The notes under the pieces were generated by a model, which saw nothing but the letters and a program-made list of their open reading frames with translations, had not been told where the DNA came from and did no database searches. Made by a program: the position numbers and the translations under genes. This document shows positions 9,088 to 18,747 of a stretch of DNA of 64,000 nucleotides, piece after piece. Position 1 is the stretch's first letter; every line of letters begins with the position of its first letter. Source of the stretch: Mangrovicoccus sp049603835 (GTDB lineage: Bacteria; Pseudomonadota; Alphaproteobacteria; Rhodobacterales; Rhodobacteraceae); the NCBI GenBank assembly GCA_049603835.1, contig JBMYSZ010000006.1, positions 1 to 64,000 of the forward strand, given 5' to 3'.

Positions 9088-10106
9088 GCTTGCGCCTCAG
9101 AGGTCAGTTTTGCCAGAGCCTGCGCCTTGGACTTTGCGGCTCCGCTATCTATGGCGGCGCGGGCTTGCTCAACCCCGGCTTTTAGATCACTTGCCTTCCC
9201 GGAAATCACCAGAGCGGCAGCGGCATTCAGCAATACCGCATCACGATAAGCGCCCTCGGCCCCATCAAGCAGAGCGAGCAGAGCCTTGCCGTTTTCCTCT
9301 GGCGTGCCGCCGATGATGGCTTCGAAGGGATGCACGGGCAGGCCTGCCTCTTCGGGATGCAGGACCCGGTTTTCCACCGCGCCATTTTCCAAAGCGGCCA
9401 CATCGGTTGTGCCGGTGATGGTGATTTCATCCGTGCCATCAGAGCCATGCACCAGCCAGGCGCGTTCAGTGCCAAGCGCGCCCAGGACTTCGGCCATGGG
9501 GCGGATCAGATCCACCGAATAAGCACCGGTCAGCTGGTATTTCACGCCGGCGGGATTGGTCAGCGGGCCGAGCACATTGAACACGGTTCGCGTGCCCAGC
9601 TCGCCACGCGGACCCATCACATGTTTCATGCCTGGGTGATGCATCGGCGCCATCATAAAGGCGAGCCCGATCTCAGACAAAGCCGCCTGGACCACATCCA
9701 CCCCAACCATGACATTGATTCCCAGCTGGCCCAAAGCATCCGCCGCACCCGATTTCGAAGACAGGTTGCGATTGCCATGTTTGGCCACCGGCACACCGGC
9801 CCCGGCTACGACTAGCGCCGTCGCAGTTGAGATATTCAAAGTGCCTTTGCCATCGCCGCCTGTACCGACGATATCCATCGCGCCATCCGGGGCGCTGACC
9901 TTATTACAATTGGCGCGCATCACCGCAGCGGCAGCCGCGATTTCATCCACGGTTTCGCCACGCACCCGTAGCGCCATCAAAAAGCCGCCGATCTGCGCCG
10001 GAGTAGCTGTGCCGTCAAACAGAGTGCCAAAGGCGGTTTCAGCCTCTGCGCGCGACAGGGCGCTATCCGCGGCTTTGCCAATGAGGGGGCGGAGGATATC
10101 GCTCAT
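9084..10106 (-). CDS. trpD: Anthranilate phosphoribosyltransferase
   Basis: TrpD transfers phosphoribose from PRPP to anthranilate, the second step of the tryptophan pathway. The 340 residues carry the glycine-rich PRPP loop GTGGDGKGTLNIST and the conserved KHGNRNLSSKSGAADALGQLG region. No glutamine amidotransferase is fused to it; that part is the separate trpG upstream. It overlaps trpG and trpC by four bases each. The frame is intact and composition is normal. Confidence 0.96.
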   Translation of the reverse strand: MSDILRPLIGKAADSALSRAEAETAFGTLFDGTATPAQIGGFLMALRVRGETVDEIAAAAAVMRANCNKVSAPDGAMDIVGTGGDGKGTLNISTATALVVAGAGVPVAKHGNRNLSSKSGAADALGQLGINVMVGVDVVQAALSEIGLAFMMAPMHHPGMKHVMGPRGELGTRTVFNVLGPLTNPAGVKYQLTGAYSVDLIRPMAEVLGALGTERAWLVHGSDGTDEITITGTTDVAALENGAVENRVLHPEEAGLPVHPFEAIIGGTPEENGKALLALLDGAEGAYRDAVLLNAAAALVISGKASDLKAGVEQARAAIDSGAAKSKAQALAKLTSEAQA

Positions 10107-10684
10107 GCCGGTTCCTTCACGCTATCGAGGAAATTCTTCAGAAGTTGATGCCCATGCTCGGTGCGGATGCTCTCGGGATGGAATTGCACGCCCTCAATCG
10201 GCAGGGTCTTGTGGCGCAGCCCCATAATCGTGCCATCGGCGAGCCAAGAGGTGACCTCCAAACAGTCGGGCAGACTGTCCCGCTCGACGATCAGCGAATG
10301 GTAACGCGTCCCGGCCAAGGGAGAGGGCAGACCCCGGAAAACGCCGCCATCTTCGTGCAGGATCTCGCCCATTTTGCCATGGACGATCTCACCCGCTTGC
10401 GCCACCTTGCCGCCAAAAGCTTGGCCGATGGTTTGATGCCCCAAACACACCCCGAATAAGGGCGTGCCGGTTTCCGCCGCAGCGGCAACCATATCAAGGC
10501 AGATCCCAGCCTGGTCTGGGTCGCAGGGGCCAGGAGAGAGCAAAATCATTTCGGGGCGGAGCGCCATGGCCTCGGCCGCCGTAAGGGCATCGTTACGCTG
10601 GACTTGCACCTTTGCCCCCAGTTCGCCCAAATAGTGAACAAGGTTATAGGTGAAGCTGTCATAGTTATCGATAAGCAGCAGCAT
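10103..10684 (-). CDS. trpG: Anthranilate synthase component II (glutamine amidotransferase)
   Basis: TrpG hydrolyses glutamine and passes ammonia to TrpE for anthranilate formation. The 193 residues show the class I amidotransferase triad: Cys80 in GVCLGHQ, and His and Glu in QFHPESI. The N terminus MLLLIDNYDSFTYNL is the family hallmark. The partner trpE lies about 2 kb away, separated by a gene on the other strand, so the subunits are made from different transcripts. This gene starts the trpGDC-moaC-moeA run. The amidotransferase could also serve folate synthesis (PabA role), which the sequence cannot exclude. Confidence 0.95.
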   Translation of the reverse strand: MLLLIDNYDSFTYNLVHYLGELGAKVQVQRNDALTAAEAMALRPEMILLSPGPCDPDQAGICLDMVAAAAETGTPLFGVCLGHQTIGQAFGGKVAQAGEIVHGKMGEILHEDGGVFRGLPSPLAGTRYHSLIVERDSLPDCLEVTSWLADGTIMGLRHKTLPIEGVQFHPESIRTEHGHQLLKNFLDSVKEPA

Positions 10685-10735
10685 CAGTGATCAGGCTTTC
10701 AGCATTGGTTTGGCGCGTATCTGCTCAGGTCAAGC

Positions 10736-12562
10736 ATGACTGGTCAAGGGGCTGCGAAAGGATTAGAGCAGATCCGGGTCGCGGGATCAAAGAATGAGGC
10801 GAATGTGACGCGCGGATTGATCGCGGGACTTTTCTGGGGCTTGCTGGTGGCGGGCGTGGCGCTGACGATTGCGGCGCTGCAGGTAGAGGCGCGCCGCCCA
10901 ACTCTGCTGCGCGATGGCCTGGCCGAATTATTGGCGCGGCAGCCAGATCCAGAGACCGCGCCGAGCCCGACCCAAAGGGATGCCGGGGCAGAGCCGCCCA
11001 TCGAGACCGTGCAGACCGAAAAGCCGGATGACGGGGCGGCCCCAGCGGATCACACGGATCAGGCGGATGCGCCCGAGAATGCGGCCATAATACGGGATGA
11101 CGCCCCGACAGTAGTGCCAGACACTGACGGGGTAGGGGAACCGCCGCGTTTGGAGATTGGTGCCGATATGCCGATCTTTGCGGAACTTGCGCCAGTCTTG
11201 GAATTGGGGCCGGGGGAAAGCATTTCGCCTTTGTTGGATGGCGGCTCTCTGGATGCGGTTTTGGGGGCGGTAGTCGCGCCTGCACAGACTGCGCCGGAAA
11301 TGAGTGCCGCAGCAGAGCCACCCGGTTTTGACTTTGCCGCGCCGCAGACAGAAACGCCCCAGCCTGGTCCAGATGGTTTGAACATTGCCGGTGATTTTGC
11401 GCCGCTTGTCAGTGATCCCATTGCTCTGCTGGGGGAAATCGCCGCGACGGGTATTGCGCTAGAGCACCCCTCCGCTCCGGTCGCGCCAGTCGCAAATGAT
11501 CCAGCCGCGCAATTGAGCGATCTCTTGACCGGGTTTGATCAAAGCGCTCAGCTTGATCTGTCGCGCTTAACGGCCCCTTCTGCGCCCCGTTTTGCGCCAG
11601 AGATTGTGGGTGACTTCCGTCCGCTTGCAGCGCTGTTCCCCGCTTTGGCCCCGGATCAATCGCTCCGCTTGCCTGCCGAGTCCCTGCCGCTTTCCGCCGG
11701 GCAGGGGCGCAGCGCGCCGCAGTCTCTGGCACCGTCCCAGCCCAAAGGACCGGATCCGCTGACGCCGCCGTTCTCCCTGTCGCAGATCAAGCCGCCGCAG
11801 GACTACGCGCCGCCCGCACCGGTTGCGCCGGATCATTCCAGCCTGTTGGCGCTAGACCTACCGGAGGCTGCTCAGAACCGTCAGGCGAAAGCAGCGGATC
11901 AAGGCAGTGCGATTGCCGTTCCTGGACGCGCCCAAGATCATGCCCGCTTAGATCCGCCCCAAGATCCAGCGCCTTTCCTGGAAATGCCAAGTGCAGAGCC
12001 AGGGCCTGATCTAAATGTTGCGCCGGTTTGGCAGCGATTTGCCGCCACCGCGCCCGAGCGGGACGGGCGCAATATGATCATTTTCTTGGTGGAGCCGCGC
12101 GGCAGTGATGATCTGCCAAGCTGGGCCTATTCGCTGTTGGCGGCTCCGCAAGGGCGCTCTGATGCGGGGCGAACTGAGCGGGAATGGATTGCACCGCTCA
12201 GCGAATTCGCGCCAAAGACCGCTATTGCCCTTTGGGTCGATACCCCCATTGCGCCCCGCGCGGATAACCCGGCAAAGCTGGTCGCGCGATTGGCGCAAGC
12301 TGGGCGGGGGCTGGTCGTGGATCGTCGGGCCTTGGCGCTTTATTTATCGGCGCAAGAGGCGGGGTTGCCCGCCGCGCTGATCTATCAAGACATCACATCC
12401 ATGGCAGATCTGAGCCGCGCCCATCGTCGGGCCATGCGTGATGGTCAGGTTGTGGTGCGGCTAGCGGGCCAGGTGGATCTGTTGGCGCAAATTTCTGACT
12501 GGTTGGAAAATGGCGCGGGGCAGGATTTGCAACCCATGCCCCTAACCGCGCTTTTCCGTTAA
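10736..12562 (+). CDS. Divergent polysaccharide deacetylase-family protein (YibQ-like), unusual C-terminal domain
   Basis: This 608-residue protein has a short cytoplasmic N terminus, one membrane segment at about residues 27-46, then about 380 residues of low-complexity sequence rich in Pro, Ala, Asp and Gln. The C-terminal domain, about 430-608, contains RAGRGLVVDRRALAL-like and GLPAALIYQDIT segments typical of the divergent deacetylases found at this trp locus in Rhodobacteraceae. The active-site Asp pair expected early in the deacetylase fold (IDD) is not visible; at the equivalent place I read IIFLVEPRGSDD. The domain looks shortened and may be catalytically dead. It diverges from trpG (51-base gap) and converges on trpE. 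Confidence 0.7.
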   Translation: MTGQGAAKGLEQIRVAGSKNEANVTRGLIAGLFWGLLVAGVALTIAALQVEARRPTLLRDGLAELLARQPDPETAPSPTQRDAGAEPPIETVQTEKPDDGAAPADHTDQADAPENAAIIRDDAPTVVPDTDGVGEPPRLEIGADMPIFAELAPVLELGPGESISPLLDGGSLDAVLGAVVAPAQTAPEMSAAAEPPGFDFAAPQTETPQPGPDGLNIAGDFAPLVSDPIALLGEIAATGIALEHPSAPVAPVANDPAAQLSDLLTGFDQSAQLDLSRLTAPSAPRFAPEIVGDFRPLAALFPALAPDQSLRLPAESLPLSAGQGRSAPQSLAPSQPKGPDPLTPPFSLSQIKPPQDYAPPAPVAPDHSSLLALDLPEAAQNRQAKAADQGSAIAVPGRAQDHARLDPPQDPAPFLEMPSAEPGPDLNVAPVWQRFAATAPERDGRNMIIFLVEPRGSDDLPSWAYSLLAAPQGRSDAGRTEREWIAPLSEFAPKTAIALWVDTPIAPRADNPAKLVARLAQAGRGLVVDRRALALYLSAQEAGLPAALIYQDITSMADLSRAHRRAMRDGQVVVRLAGQVDLLAQISDWLENGAGQDLQPMPLTALFR

Positions 12563-12599
12563 ACGCGAAACGCTTTGAAGGTCGCTGCCAAAACCCGCT

Positions 12600-14108
12600 T
12601 CAGCGATTGCCGCGATCAAACCGGGCCGCATCTGCCGCAGCTTTGCGGATTGCGGCGGATTTATTCACGGTTTCTTGCCATTCCGCTTCTGGGTCGCTGT
12701 CATAAACGACACCGCCGCCCGCTTGGATATAAAGCTTTTGATCCTTGGTGATCGCGGTGCGCAGCGCGATACACATATCCATATCGCCATTGGCCGCGAA
12801 ATAGCCGACGCCGCCGCCATAAATGCCGCGCTTTTCGGGCTCTAGCTCGTCGATGATCTGCATCGCCCGCACTTTCGGCGCGCCGGACACAGTGCCTGCG
12901 GGCAGACCCGCCAAAAGCGCTGAAAGCGCGTCATGGTCTTCGCTCAGCTCGCCTACCACATTGGACACAATATGCATCACATGGGAATAGCGCTCGACGA
13001 TGAATTCTTCGGTCGGGCGCACTGTACCGATTTTCGACACCCGGCCCGTATCATTGCGCCCCAGATCCAGCAGCATCAGATGCTCTGCCAGCTCTTTGGG
13101 ATCGCCCAGCAGATCCGCCTCTAGGGCTTTGTCCTCTTCCGGCGTGGCGCCGCGATGGCGGGTGCCGGCAATGGGGCGAATAGTGACTTCATTGCCCATG
13201 ACCCGCACCAGGATTTCCGGGCTTGCGCCGATCACCTGGAAGTCACCGCAATTGAAATAGAACATGAAGGGCGACGGGTTCGTGCGCCGCAAAGACCGAT
13301 AGAGCGCAAAAGGCGAGATATCGAAATCCTGGGTCCAGCGCTGCGCCGGGACCACCTGGAAAATATCGCCTTTGCGGATATAGTCTTTGGCTTTGCGAAC
13401 CGCGTCCATATAGGCGTCTTTGGTGAAATTCGAGACCGGCTCGGATTGCTCGCCCGCCGCACCCAAATCACGGCTATCGCCCGGAGGTTGCCGGTCCAGA
13501 TCGCGCACAGCATCCATCACCCGTTCGCCTGCCTGGGCATAAGCGGCACGGGCGGAGAGGCCAGGGGCCGGCCAGGCCGGAGCGACCAAGATCACCTCGC
13601 CTTTCACCCCATCCAGCACCGCAATCACCGAAGGCCGCATCAGCCGCGCATCGGGCAGGTTCAACGGGTCGGGATTGGTCTGAGGCAGATTTTCCACCAG
13701 CCGCACCATGTCATAGCCCAAATGGCCAAACAGACCTGCGGCAATCGCGGGCAAATCGGCGGGCATGTCGATCCGGCTTTCGGCGATCAACGCGCGCAAG
13801 CTGTCTAGCACCGGGCGGCTGTCATCTTCGAAAGCTTCGGGGTCGAAACGGGCAGACCGGTTCAGTCGGGCTTGGGTCCCGCGACATTCCCAGATCAGAT
13901 CCGGTTTATACCCGACCACGGAATAACGCCCGCGCACCTCGCCGCCGGTGACAGATTCCAGCATGAAACTATCGGGCTGCGCCTGAGCCAGTTTCAGCAT
14001 GAGCGACACGGGCGTGTCCAGATCGGCGGCCAGCCGGGTATAGACCACTTGCGGGCGACCAGCCTCAAAGGCTTTGGCGAAGCTTTGGAAATCAGGAGAA
14101 AGTTGCAT
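12600..14108 (-). CDS. trpE: Anthranilate synthase component I
   Basis: TrpE makes anthranilate from chorismate with ammonia supplied by TrpG. The 502 residues contain the chorismate-binding core with PIAGTRHRGATPEED, LMLLDLGRNDTGRV, YSHVMHIVSNV and AGLPAGTVSGAPKVRAM. The N-terminal LLES-type feedback element is seen as FMLESVTGGEVRGRYSV. The gene starts three bases after the ppiD stop, so it is transcribed from the ppiD promoter or through it. I see no trp leader peptide or attenuator before it. Confidence 0.96.
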   Translation of the reverse strand: MQLSPDFQSFAKAFEAGRPQVVYTRLAADLDTPVSLMLKLAQAQPDSFMLESVTGGEVRGRYSVVGYKPDLIWECRGTQARLNRSARFDPEAFEDDSRPVLDSLRALIAESRIDMPADLPAIAAGLFGHLGYDMVRLVENLPQTNPDPLNLPDARLMRPSVIAVLDGVKGEVILVAPAWPAPGLSARAAYAQAGERVMDAVRDLDRQPPGDSRDLGAAGEQSEPVSNFTKDAYMDAVRKAKDYIRKGDIFQVVPAQRWTQDFDISPFALYRSLRRTNPSPFMFYFNCGDFQVIGASPEILVRVMGNEVTIRPIAGTRHRGATPEEDKALEADLLGDPKELAEHLMLLDLGRNDTGRVSKIGTVRPTEEFIVERYSHVMHIVSNVVGELSEDHDALSALLAGLPAGTVSGAPKVRAMQIIDELEPEKRGIYGGGVGYFAANGDMDMCIALRTAITKDQKLYIQAGGGVVYDSDPEAEWQETVNKSAAIRKAAADAARFDRGNR

Positions 14109-14111
14109 GGC

Positions 14112-15977
14112 TTACTGCGGGAATGCGGCGTGAACAGCGTTCAGCGCGGTCTGGTTGATTTCGACACCGGCTTGTTGCGCGACAGCTTTGGCGGTGAGCA
14201 CCAGAATCTCTTGCGCGATGGCCTGGGTGGTTTCTTGGCTGACGGTTGCCAGCATATTTTGCGCCTCGGCCGAGCTAGCATCTGGCGCCTCCACCGCATC
14301 CACACGCAGCAGATAAACGGCGGCTTCATCCTCGGCCTCGAGGATTTTCACCTCGCCAGCATCGGTACTATAGACCGGCTCTAGGATCGCCACGGGCAAA
14401 TCAAAAGCAGGCGCCCCACGGGTCAGGCCGGTGCGGATGACAGGGGTCAGGCCTAGGCTTTCAAAGCTTTCGCCATTTTCCAAACTGGCCAGGATCTCTT
14501 CGGCTTGAAGACGCAAAGCGGCGCGGGTTTTATCGGCCAGAGCTGCGGCTTCAGCGGCTTCGCGCACATCGTCCAGCGGCTGCAGCATTGGCGGAACGTC
14601 TTCATCGAGGCGCAGGGCAAAGACGCCGCCATTGCCTAGCTGCAAGATTTCGGGGAAGTCATCCATGCTGATCGTTCCCGCTGCATTTTGGAATTCCGGC
14701 GTCAGGGGCAGGCCTTCCTCAAACGACAGGCCGGTCCAATCCACTTGGCCCAGAACCATATCCGTTTGCTCCGCCAGCTCTTCGAGCGAGGCGCCACCGG
14801 CCAGCAGATCGTCATAGCCGTCAAATTCCTGGGCGATGATTTCGCGGCCTTTTTGTGCGGCGTAGATCGCGCGCAGATCGGCCTGAGCGTCGTCAAAGCT
14901 GGTCTCATCCGCCGACAAGATTGCATAGACATTCAACAGAGCCGGGCCAAAATCCGTGTCCACCGGTCCGGCAATGCCTGCATTTTCTAGGGCAAAGGCA
15001 GCTTCGCCGGCGCGGCCTAGCTGCTCTTTGGTCATGGCGCCAAGATCGACATCTTCTTCGTTCAGATTACGCGCAGCCACCAAATCGGCAAAGCTCTGCT
15101 CGCCCGCCTCAATCGCGGCTTTGGCGGCTTCTGCTTCGGCCAGGCTGCCAAAGCCCAAACGTTGGATCATCCGCTGTTCCGGGCGCAAGAACCGCGCCGC
15201 TTCGGCGTCATAAAGCGCCCGCAGCTCGGCCTCGCTGGGATCTAGGCTGTCGGCCAGCATGGGAGGCGTAACCCAGGCATAGGTGATGCGGCGCAGCGCC
15301 GGAGCGGTGAATTCATCCGGATGAGCCGCGTAATAGCCCTGAACCTCATCTTCAGTTGGGGCGGGGACGGCTTCGGTAAGCTCCGCTTCGGTCAAAGCCA
15401 GATAGCTAATGGTCCGGGCTTCGGCCACATAGCGAAACAGGGTCTCGCCATAGGTTTGCGGCGGGGTCAGGCCACCCAGGATGATCCGTTGCAACAGGCT
15501 GGAAGACGACTCGCGGCGGATATTGTCCTCAAAGCTCGACACAGTCATGCCATTGCGTTCCAGCAGATATTCGTAGGTTTCGCGATCAAACCGGCCATCT
15601 GGCCCCTGAAAGGAAGGTTGATTGGTGATTTGCTGCGATACTAATTCGTCGCTGACCGAAATCTCGGCCAGGCGCGCGGCTTCTTCCATTGCGGCTCGGT
15701 CGATTTGCTGCTCTAGCACGGCTTGGGTCACACCCGCCTGCTCGGCCATGGAAATGGTCACGGTTTCGCCCGCTTGTTCGCTCAGCTGGTTCAGCCGCTG
15801 TTCAAGCGCCCCGGCATAGGTGCGGGCATCAATCACAGTGCCACCAACGGAGCCCACAGAATGCACCGTTGTGCCAAATCCATTCACCCCAAAGCCCGCC
15901 AGGCCGATAATCAATAGGGCCAAAAGCACCCAAACGACGATATTAGAGAATTTCGACTTCTTCGTCGTTTCTGACAT
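14112..15977 (-). CDS. ppiD: PpiD-like periplasmic peptidyl-prolyl isomerase/chaperone
   Basis: This 621-residue protein has one N-terminal membrane anchor (about residues 11-31, VVWVLLALLIIGLAGFGV) and a large periplasmic part. The SurA/PpiD-type N-terminal chaperone region and a rotamase-like segment are followed by an alpha-helical C-terminal domain. Length and layout match PpiD, which helps newly exported proteins fold near the Sec translocon. It is directly followed by trpE with a three-base gap, an arrangement I recognise from related Rhodobacteraceae. The isomerase activity of PpiD proteins is often weak, so a chaperone role is more likely. Confidence 0.88.
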   Translation of the reverse strand: MSETTKKSKFSNIVVWVLLALLIIGLAGFGVNGFGTTVHSVGSVGGTVIDARTYAGALEQRLNQLSEQAGETVTISMAEQAGVTQAVLEQQIDRAAMEEAARLAEISVSDELVSQQITNQPSFQGPDGRFDRETYEYLLERNGMTVSSFEDNIRRESSSSLLQRIILGGLTPPQTYGETLFRYVAEARTISYLALTEAELTEAVPAPTEDEVQGYYAAHPDEFTAPALRRITYAWVTPPMLADSLDPSEAELRALYDAEAARFLRPEQRMIQRLGFGSLAEAEAAKAAIEAGEQSFADLVAARNLNEEDVDLGAMTKEQLGRAGEAAFALENAGIAGPVDTDFGPALLNVYAILSADETSFDDAQADLRAIYAAQKGREIIAQEFDGYDDLLAGGASLEELAEQTDMVLGQVDWTGLSFEEGLPLTPEFQNAAGTISMDDFPEILQLGNGGVFALRLDEDVPPMLQPLDDVREAAEAAALADKTRAALRLQAEEILASLENGESFESLGLTPVIRTGLTRGAPAFDLPVAILEPVYSTDAGEVKILEAEDEAAVYLLRVDAVEAPDASSAEAQNMLATVSQETTQAIAQEILVLTAKAVAQQAGVEINQTALNAVHAAFPQ

Positions 15978-16074
15978 GGCTATGGACTCCTTTCACCGGG
16001 GCAACGCCGATCTATGGCCGCGGGGTTTAGGCCGGAAAGGGGACAGGGGCAAGCCAAAGCAGGCTGGCAGAGTG

Positions 16075-17256
16075 CTAAAGAGCAAGATGTCGGAGTCTGG
16101 CAAACAGATTTGTGATCTGCTCGGGCGTGATATTGGCAAAGGCGATGCGCGTCTCAAAGGCCCCGCGCGGATCCGATGCGGGATAAAAGAAGGTCGCGGG
16201 CAACAACAAAATCTGCGCCTGGCTTACCAGCAGAGGCGCCAGCTCGGCTGAGGATATGGGGTGGGGATGTTTGAAATACGCGAAATAAGCACCGCAGCCC
16301 AATAAATCCCAGCTGGGCAAATCTTGTGCCTCGCGCAGAACCGCCGCGCGCCGGCGCAAAATCTCCGCCCGTTCCTGGGCCAGCCAGTCGGTCAAATGGG
16401 TCAGCCCGTAAAGCGCGCCGATCTGGCCCAAAGGCGTGGCGCAGATTGTGACGGTATCAAGGTATTTCTCCACCTGTTTCAGCCGTTCGGGATTTGTGAT
16501 CACAGCGCCAACCCGGTGGCCGGTCAGGCGGAAGGCTTTGGAAAAGGAATAAAGATGGATCAAGGTTTGATCCCAGTCGGGATCCTGGAATAGTCCATGC
16601 GGCGCGCCATCTTGACTATGAAAATCGCGATAGGTTTCGTCCAGCACCAAAGCGATTTTGCGCTTTTGGCAAAGCTTATAGAAAGCCTCGATCAGCGCGG
16701 GCGGATATTCAGCGCCGCTGGGATTATTCGGGGTGATCAGGACAATGGCGCGGGTTTTCGCGGTGATCAGGCTTTCCGCGTGCTCCGGGTCGGGCAGCAG
16801 GTCTGGGCCGGTCGGCAAAGCCACGGGCCGGACGCCAGACATGTCGGCCCACATGGCATGGTTGAAATACCACGGCACCGGAAAGATCACTTCATCCCCC
16901 GCCTGGGCCAGGGTCGTCATAACGGCGGTGAAGGCCTCATTGCAGCCAGAGGTGATGCCGGTTTGATCAAACCCGACCGCGCCGCCATAAAGTCGGCCTG
17001 TGTGATCGGCCAAAGCCTGGCGCAATTCCGGTAGCCCCAAGACCGGGCCATATAGATGGGCCTCGGTGCGGGTCAGGATCGCCTCGGCCATGGCTTGGCG
17101 CAAGGGCTCGGGCGGAGGGGCGATAGGGGCGGCTTGGCTGACATTAAGCAGCGGCAAAGCCGGATCTTGCGGTGCCGTTCGCAGCCAGCTTGCCGCTTCG
17201 ACAATAGGCGAAGAAAGGGTGCGGGCGAGATTGGGGTTAAGCGGCGCCCGCATCAA
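16075..17256 (-). CDS. PLP-dependent class I/II aminotransferase
   Basis: This 393-residue fold-type I aminotransferase has the cofactor Lys in LYSFSKAFRLTGHRVG, the LITPNNPSGAEY loop and VLDETYRDF with the Asp that contacts the pyridine nitrogen. It resembles the aspartate/aromatic aminotransferase group and the enzyme domain of MocR regulators, but has no DNA-binding domain. Substrate cannot be told from sequence. It follows gpt on the same strand with a three-base gap, so they form one transcript. ppiD lies downstream. Confidence 0.85.
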   Translation of the reverse strand: MMRAPLNPNLARTLSSPIVEAASWLRTAPQDPALPLLNVSQAAPIAPPPEPLRQAMAEAILTRTEAHLYGPVLGLPELRQALADHTGRLYGGAVGFDQTGITSGCNEAFTAVMTTLAQAGDEVIFPVPWYFNHAMWADMSGVRPVALPTGPDLLPDPEHAESLITAKTRAIVLITPNNPSGAEYPPALIEAFYKLCQKRKIALVLDETYRDFHSQDGAPHGLFQDPDWDQTLIHLYSFSKAFRLTGHRVGAVITNPERLKQVEKYLDTVTICATPLGQIGALYGLTHLTDWLAQERAEILRRRAAVLREAQDLPSWDLLGCGAYFAYFKHPHPISSAELAPLLVSQAQILLLPATFFYPASDPRGAFETRIAFANITPEQITNLFARLRHLAL

Positions 17257-17259
17257 AGC

Positions 17260-17763
17260 TTAGCCTCCGCGATAGGGCTCGACATATTGCAGCGCCATAT
17301 CCCAGGGGAAGAAGATCCAAGTATCTTGGCTGACTTCAGTAATAAAAGTATCCACCATGGGGCGGCCTTTGGGCTTTGCATAGACCGTTGCAAAATGCGC
17401 CTTGGGATAAAGCCCCCGGATCACTTCTAGAGTTTTGCCGCTATCCACCAGATCATCAATGACCAACACACCCGAACCATCGCCCAAAAGCTCTGCATCC
17501 GGGGATTTCAGAACCTTTGCCTCGGCTTGGGTTTGATGGTCATAGGATTTCACCGAAATCGTATCGACTGTGCGGATATCCAGCTCGCGCGCCACGATCA
17601 TCGCAGGCGCCATGCCGCCGCGTGTCACTGCCACAACAGCCCGCCAATGGCCGTCCTCGGGGCCATGCCCATCAAGCCGCCAGGCCAAGGCGCGCGCATC
17701 GCGATGGATCTGGTCCCAACTCACATGGAAGCCTTTTTCATGGGGCAGACGATCATTCATCAC
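17260..17763 (-). CDS. gpt: Xanthine-guanine phosphoribosyltransferase
   Basis: Gpt salvages xanthine and guanine by joining them to PRPP. The 167-residue protein has the PRPP-binding motif VLVIDDLVDSGKT and the N-terminal VAVTRGGMAPAMI element. The tail WIFFPWDMALQY contains the aromatic base-binding region seen in the E. coli enzyme. Translation starts at ATG in MMNDRLPHEKGF. It leads a two-gene transcript with the aminotransferase. A role for the pair together is not evident. Confidence 0.92.
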   Translation of the reverse strand: MMNDRLPHEKGFHVSWDQIHRDARALAWRLDGHGPEDGHWRAVVAVTRGGMAPAMIVARELDIRTVDTISVKSYDHQTQAEAKVLKSPDAELLGDGSGVLVIDDLVDSGKTLEVIRGLYPKAHFATVYAKPKGRPMVDTFITEVSQDTWIFFPWDMALQYVEPYRGG

Positions 17764-17808
17764 ATGGCTCCTTTATCCGTAGTGGCGGCGGCGAGATGGC
17801 CTTGGTAA

Positions 17809-18615
17809 TTAGGACTTCGAGATATCAGGCGCGTCAACCGCCTTCATCCCGACCACATGATAGCCTGAATCCACGTGATGCACTTCACCAGTCACGGCGC
17901 GGCCCATATCCGACAAGAGGTAAAGAGCGGATTGACCGACTTCTTCTTGGGTCACAGTCCGGCGCAGCGGTGCATTATACTCGTTCCACTTCATGATATA
18001 GCGGAAATCGCCGATACCTGACGCGGCCAAGGTCTTGATCGTCCCGGCAGAGATCGCATTGACGCGAATGCCTTGTTTGCCCAGATCTTCGGCCAGATAG
18101 CGCACCGAGGCCTCTAGCGCCGCTTTCGCCACGCCCATGACATTATAATGCGGCATCACCTTTTCGGCGCCGTAATAAGTCAGGGTCAGCATGCTGCCAC
18201 CATCAGGCATCAGTTTTTCCGCCCGCTGGCAAACCGCTGTGAAAGAATAGACCGAGATATCCATAGACATGCGGAAATTTTCCGGGCTGGTGTCTACATA
18301 CCGGCCGCGCAGCTCGCTTTTGTCCGAAAAGCCGATCGCATGAACCAAGAAGTCGATCTTGCCCCATTTCTCTTCGATCTGAGCGAAGAGCGCGTCGATC
18401 GATGCGGGGTCGGCCACATCGCATTCGATGACCATATCAGAGCCGACTTGTTCGGCCAGCGGGATCACGCGCTTTTTCAAAGCGTCGCCTTGATAGGAAA
18501 AGGCCAATTCCGCGCCCGCATCAGCGCAAGCTTTGGCAATTCCCCAAGCGATGGATTTATCATTCGCCACGCCCATGATAAGTCCGCGCTTGCCGGTCAT
18601 GAGTTGAGTTGACAT
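17809..18615 (-). CDS. fabI: Enoyl-[acyl-carrier-protein] reductase (NADH)
   Basis: FabI reduces the trans-2-enoyl-ACP intermediate in the last step of each fatty-acid elongation cycle and is the target of triclosan and isoniazid-like inhibitors in other species. The 268-residue protein from MSTQLMTGKRGLIMG shows the Rossmann start, SYQGDALKKR, and the catalytic Tyr-Lys pair in YYGAEKVMPHYNVMGVAKAA. I chose this ATG over an upstream extension of 40 residues because GGCGGAGAA sits in front of it and the family starts here. It diverges from pdxH. Confidence 0.95.
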   Translation of the reverse strand: MSTQLMTGKRGLIMGVANDKSIAWGIAKACADAGAELAFSYQGDALKKRVIPLAEQVGSDMVIECDVADPASIDALFAQIEEKWGKIDFLVHAIGFSDKSELRGRYVDTSPENFRMSMDISVYSFTAVCQRAEKLMPDGGSMLTLTYYGAEKVMPHYNVMGVAKAALEASVRYLAEDLGKQGIRVNAISAGTIKTLAASGIGDFRYIMKWNEYNAPLRRTVTQEEVGQSALYLLSDMGRAVTGEVHHVDSGYHVVGMKAVDAPDISKS

Positions 18616-18747
18616 GCTTGGTTCTCCGCCCAATTTGCTGGTTTGCGCTGTCCTAGGCGATTGTCTCAAGCGCATCAAGGCGGTGCAGTACGAGAATGCG
18701 AGCAGGGCAGGAATGATGCCACATGCGGCAAGCAAAGGAGTAGGGCC

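Noticed and set aside
12600..14111. A trp attenuator or leader peptide before trpE.
   Set aside because: trpE starts three bases after ppiD, so there is no room for a leader.
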